A stretch of 5,735 nt of DNA from Microcaldota archaeon. Lineage in GTDB: Archaea; Micrarchaeota; Micrarchaeia; Micrarchaeales; CABMGC01. Positions 4,276 through 5,735 of this stretch are shown piece by piece. Position 1 is the stretch's first letter; the number at the start of each line of letters is the position of its first letter. The translations under genes and the position numbers were made by a program. The DNA lies in contig JAJZOS010000057.1 of the NCBI GenBank assembly GCA_021851985.1, positions 1 to 5,735 on the forward strand, written 5' to 3'. The notes beneath the pieces were generated by a model. The model ran no database searches. It was not told where the DNA came from and was given only the letters and a program-made list of their open reading frames with translations.

Positions 4276-4836
4276 ATGCTAGATAAGATAAAGTTAAAGG
4301 GATGCGCTTCGGTGTACGGCCCGTCGGAAGACTCCTATCTGATTGCAGGGCAGGCAGAGAAATATGCGTTTGGAAGCGTTCTTGACCTGGGCACCGGTAC
4401 TGGAATCAGCGGTATAACGTCGGCGCTTAAGGGGTGCGATGTAACATTTACGGACATCGACGCGAAGGCAATAAGCTGCGCAAAGGAAAATGCAACTGCA
4501 AACGGGGTTACCGGAAATTTCATAAAAAGCGACATGTTCGAAAGCATAGATGGAAAATTCAACACTATAATATTTAATCCACCCTATTTGGAATCTGCAA
4601 GGGTGGCTGAAAGGGATATAGCTCTCGACGGGGGCGCCAAAGGCCGCGAACTCATAGACAAGTTCATTGAAGCATATCCTAGCTTTATAAAGGATGAATA
4701 CGTGGTGTTGCTGCTTGAAAGCTCCATAAACGGATACAAGAGTGATGTCAAGCGCCATAATTTTGAAGTAGTTGCAAAAGCGCACTTTTTCTTCGAGGAG
4801 ATTGCGGTGCTGAAGATATCCTCAGGTATTTATTAA
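4276..4836 (+). CDS. prmC: HemK/Mtq2-like protein glutamine N5-methyltransferase
   Basis: This SAM-dependent methyltransferase probably methylates the glutamine of the GGQ motif in archaeal release factor aRF1, as eukaryotic Mtq2 does for eRF1. SAM-binding motif I is VLDLGTGTGISG (residues 35-46), the acidic end of strand 2 is DID (60-62), and the catalytic NPPY is at 101-104. GPSEDSYL (15-22) and ALDGGAKGRELI (116-127) are typical of this subfamily. At 186 aa it lacks the N-terminal helical domain of bacterial PrmC, as expected for the archaeal/eukaryal type. Mtq2 needs the small zinc protein Trm112 as partner; none is encoded here. The start is supported by the TATA spacing. The family is sure; the aRF1 substrate comes from homology. 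Confidence 0.88.
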   Translation: MLDKIKLKGCASVYGPSEDSYLIAGQAEKYAFGSVLDLGTGTGISGITSALKGCDVTFTDIDAKAISCAKENATANGVTGNFIKSDMFESIDGKFNTIIFNPPYLESARVAERDIALDGGAKGRELIDKFIEAYPSFIKDEYVVLLLESSINGYKSDVKRHNFEVVAKAHFFFEEIAVLKISSGIY

Positions 4837-4837
4837 T
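4829..4837 (+). promoter_or_regulatory. TATA-like element of the adenosine-specific kinase gene
   Basis: TTTATTAAT overlaps the stop codon of the methyltransferase gene and lies about 32 bp before the ATG at 4865. No Shine-Dalgarno sequence is visible before that ATG. Read-through from the upstream gene is an alternative. Confidence 0.45.
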
Positions 4838-4864
4838 TAAGCCTGAAAATATGCATGTGATACT

Positions 4865-5347
4865 ATGGAATTCGATGTCGTTGATATAGAAAAAGGCGAA
4901 GATATGCAATGCATCATAGGACATGCAGGTTTTATCAAGACTACCGAAGACCTGTATGAGGCGATGATGAACGCCTGTCCAACGCTCAAATTTGGGATAG
5001 GGTTCGTTGAAGCAAGCGGTCCGGGGCTTGTCCGGGGTGAAGGTAATGATCATGAATTGGAGGAGCTCGCAAAGAAGAATGCATTCGCAATAGCGGCTGG
5101 GCATTCGTTCATAATAATGTTCAGGGGAGCATTCCCCATAAATGTGGCTAACGCGATAAAGCACGTGCCAGAGGTGTCCAGGATTCTATGCGCGACCGCG
5201 AATCCAGTGCAGGTTATAGTCGGAATCACTAATCAAGGCAAGGCGATAATAAGCGTAGTGGATGGAAGCGAAGCAAAGGGTATAGAAGCTGATTCGGATA
5301 AAAAGGAAAGGAGGGAGTTCCTGAGGAAGATAGGATACAAGCTGTAA
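4865..5347 (+). CDS. Adenosine-specific kinase (DUF355 family)
   Basis: The 160-residue product matches the small archaeal/thermophile family named from PAE2307 of Pyrobaculum, which binds adenosine/AMP and is described as adenosine-specific kinase. Conserved blocks are IIGHAGFIKTTEDLYEAM (17-34), KFGIGFVEASGPGLVR (42-57) with EGND, AGHSFIIMFRGAFPINVANA (78-97), VPEVSRILCATANPVQVIV (101-119), VVDG (131-134) and the C-terminal ERREFLRKIGYK. It is full length and lacks kinase P-loops, as the family does, so it is unrelated to ribokinase-type adenosine kinases. It would act in cytosolic purine salvage. Its stop codon is one base from the stop of the convergent surface-protein gene. Confidence 0.9.
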   Translation: MEFDVVDIEKGEDMQCIIGHAGFIKTTEDLYEAMMNACPTLKFGIGFVEASGPGLVRGEGNDHELEELAKKNAFAIAAGHSFIIMFRGAFPINVANAIKHVPEVSRILCATANPVQVIVGITNQGKAIISVVDGSEAKGIEADSDKKERREFLRKIGYKL

Positions 5348-5348
5348 A

Positions 5349-5735
5349 TTATCTCTCAGACAGCCTGCTTTTAGAGATGAGTGCGTAAATCAGAATGATT
5401 GCGGCAACGAATGCTGCAAGCGCCACGATGAACAGGTAAAAGGTAACGCCTAAGCTGCTGCCATTTCCAGATGAAGGTAAGGTTGGCGTTGAAGTTGTCG
5501 CGTTTGGTTTGACGGTGTGCGTCTGGTTTGCCTGCGCATGTGTGCTATTGTAAAAAGCTATTCCGCTGTATGCGATGTTGGAATTTGCGCTCATAATGGC
5601 ATTTGCCTGATTATAGCCGTAAAATGAAACGTTAAATAACCTAAGGCTTGATTGGGTCGCATTGACCGCGGTGTCGGTGAACGAGTTCGCATAAAAGGAG
5701 CTATCCAACAGGCTTGCGTTTTTGGCATTTTTCAG
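5349..5735 (-). CDS. C-terminal part of a membrane-anchored surface glycoprotein (5' end outside window)
   Basis: The frame is open to the window edge, so the N-terminus is missing; a TTG at 5708 is an internal codon. The ~128 visible residues hold an Asn-rich extracellular segment with several N-glycosylation sequons (KNAS, VNAT, FNVS, YNST, NQT, PNAT, GNGS), a short Thr/Ser/Pro stalk (TTSTPTLPSSG), a transmembrane helix FYLFIVALAAFVAAIILIYA and a basic tail SKSRLSER. The overall plan equals that of the 370-residue surface protein at 2354-3466, but without clear sequence likeness. No enzyme motif is visible, so the function is unknown. Confidence 0.8.
   Translation of the reverse strand: MKNAKNASLLDSSFYANSFTDTAVNATQSSLRLFNVSFYGYNQANAIMSANSNIAYSGIAFYNSTHAQANQTHTVKPNATTSTPTLPSSGNGSSLGVTFYLFIVALAAFVAAIILIYALISKSRLSER

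Overview
The window looks archaeal. Several independent signs agree: a fused-domain DNA primase large subunit (PriL), an archaeal-type adenosine-specific kinase (DUF355 family), a compact HemK/Mtq2-type glutamine methyltransferase, TATA boxes about 25 bp upstream of probable start sites, leaderless-looking genes, T-rich terminators and a tRNA without an encoded CCA. The stand-alone 5S rRNA gene with its own promoter, the tight gene packing and the Asn/Ser/Thr-rich membrane-anchored surface proteins fit a small-genome lineage such as a DPANN/Micrarchaeota-like archaeon. That placement is inference, because nothing here is a decisive taxonomic marker.

Region 1-576 (+) is a metal-related cluster. 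It holds the C-terminal part of a PadR-like winged-helix regulator with a TRASH metal-binding domain, then a YHS/TRASH domain in another frame (320-466), then a 33-residue Cys-rich protein (475-576). One A fewer in the A5 run at 323-327 would join the first two into one protein, so they may be a single gene split by a frameshift. Region 577-720 has no gene but contains strong inverted repeats. A tRNA-Pro(CGG) lies at 721-793 (-), and a shared AT-rich promoter zone separates it from the divergent priL gene.

Region 832-1911 (+) is a likely two-gene operon: priL and a 51-residue two-zinc finger protein. PriL has a recognisable N-terminal domain, but its C-terminal domain resembles PriX and lacks the four cysteines of the usual 4Fe-4S cluster. 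Region 1921-3600 (-), in transcription order, holds a 5S rRNA gene, a secreted glycosylatable surface protein starting only 21 nt after it, and a four-helix membrane protein translationally coupled to that.

Region 3601-3890 carries the 5S promoter with an adjacent perfect 12-bp palindrome, a structured element, a 19-bp imperfect repeat present twice, and the promoter/leader of an unrecognised 95-residue protein (3891-4178). The first repeat copy looks like that gene's leader joined directly to its downstream flank, as if a coding sequence had been lost or inserted. Region 4276-5347 (+) encodes the HemK/Mtq2-like methyltransferase and the adenosine-specific kinase, each behind its own TATA box. 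The window closes with the C-terminal part of another membrane-anchored surface protein (5349-5735, -).
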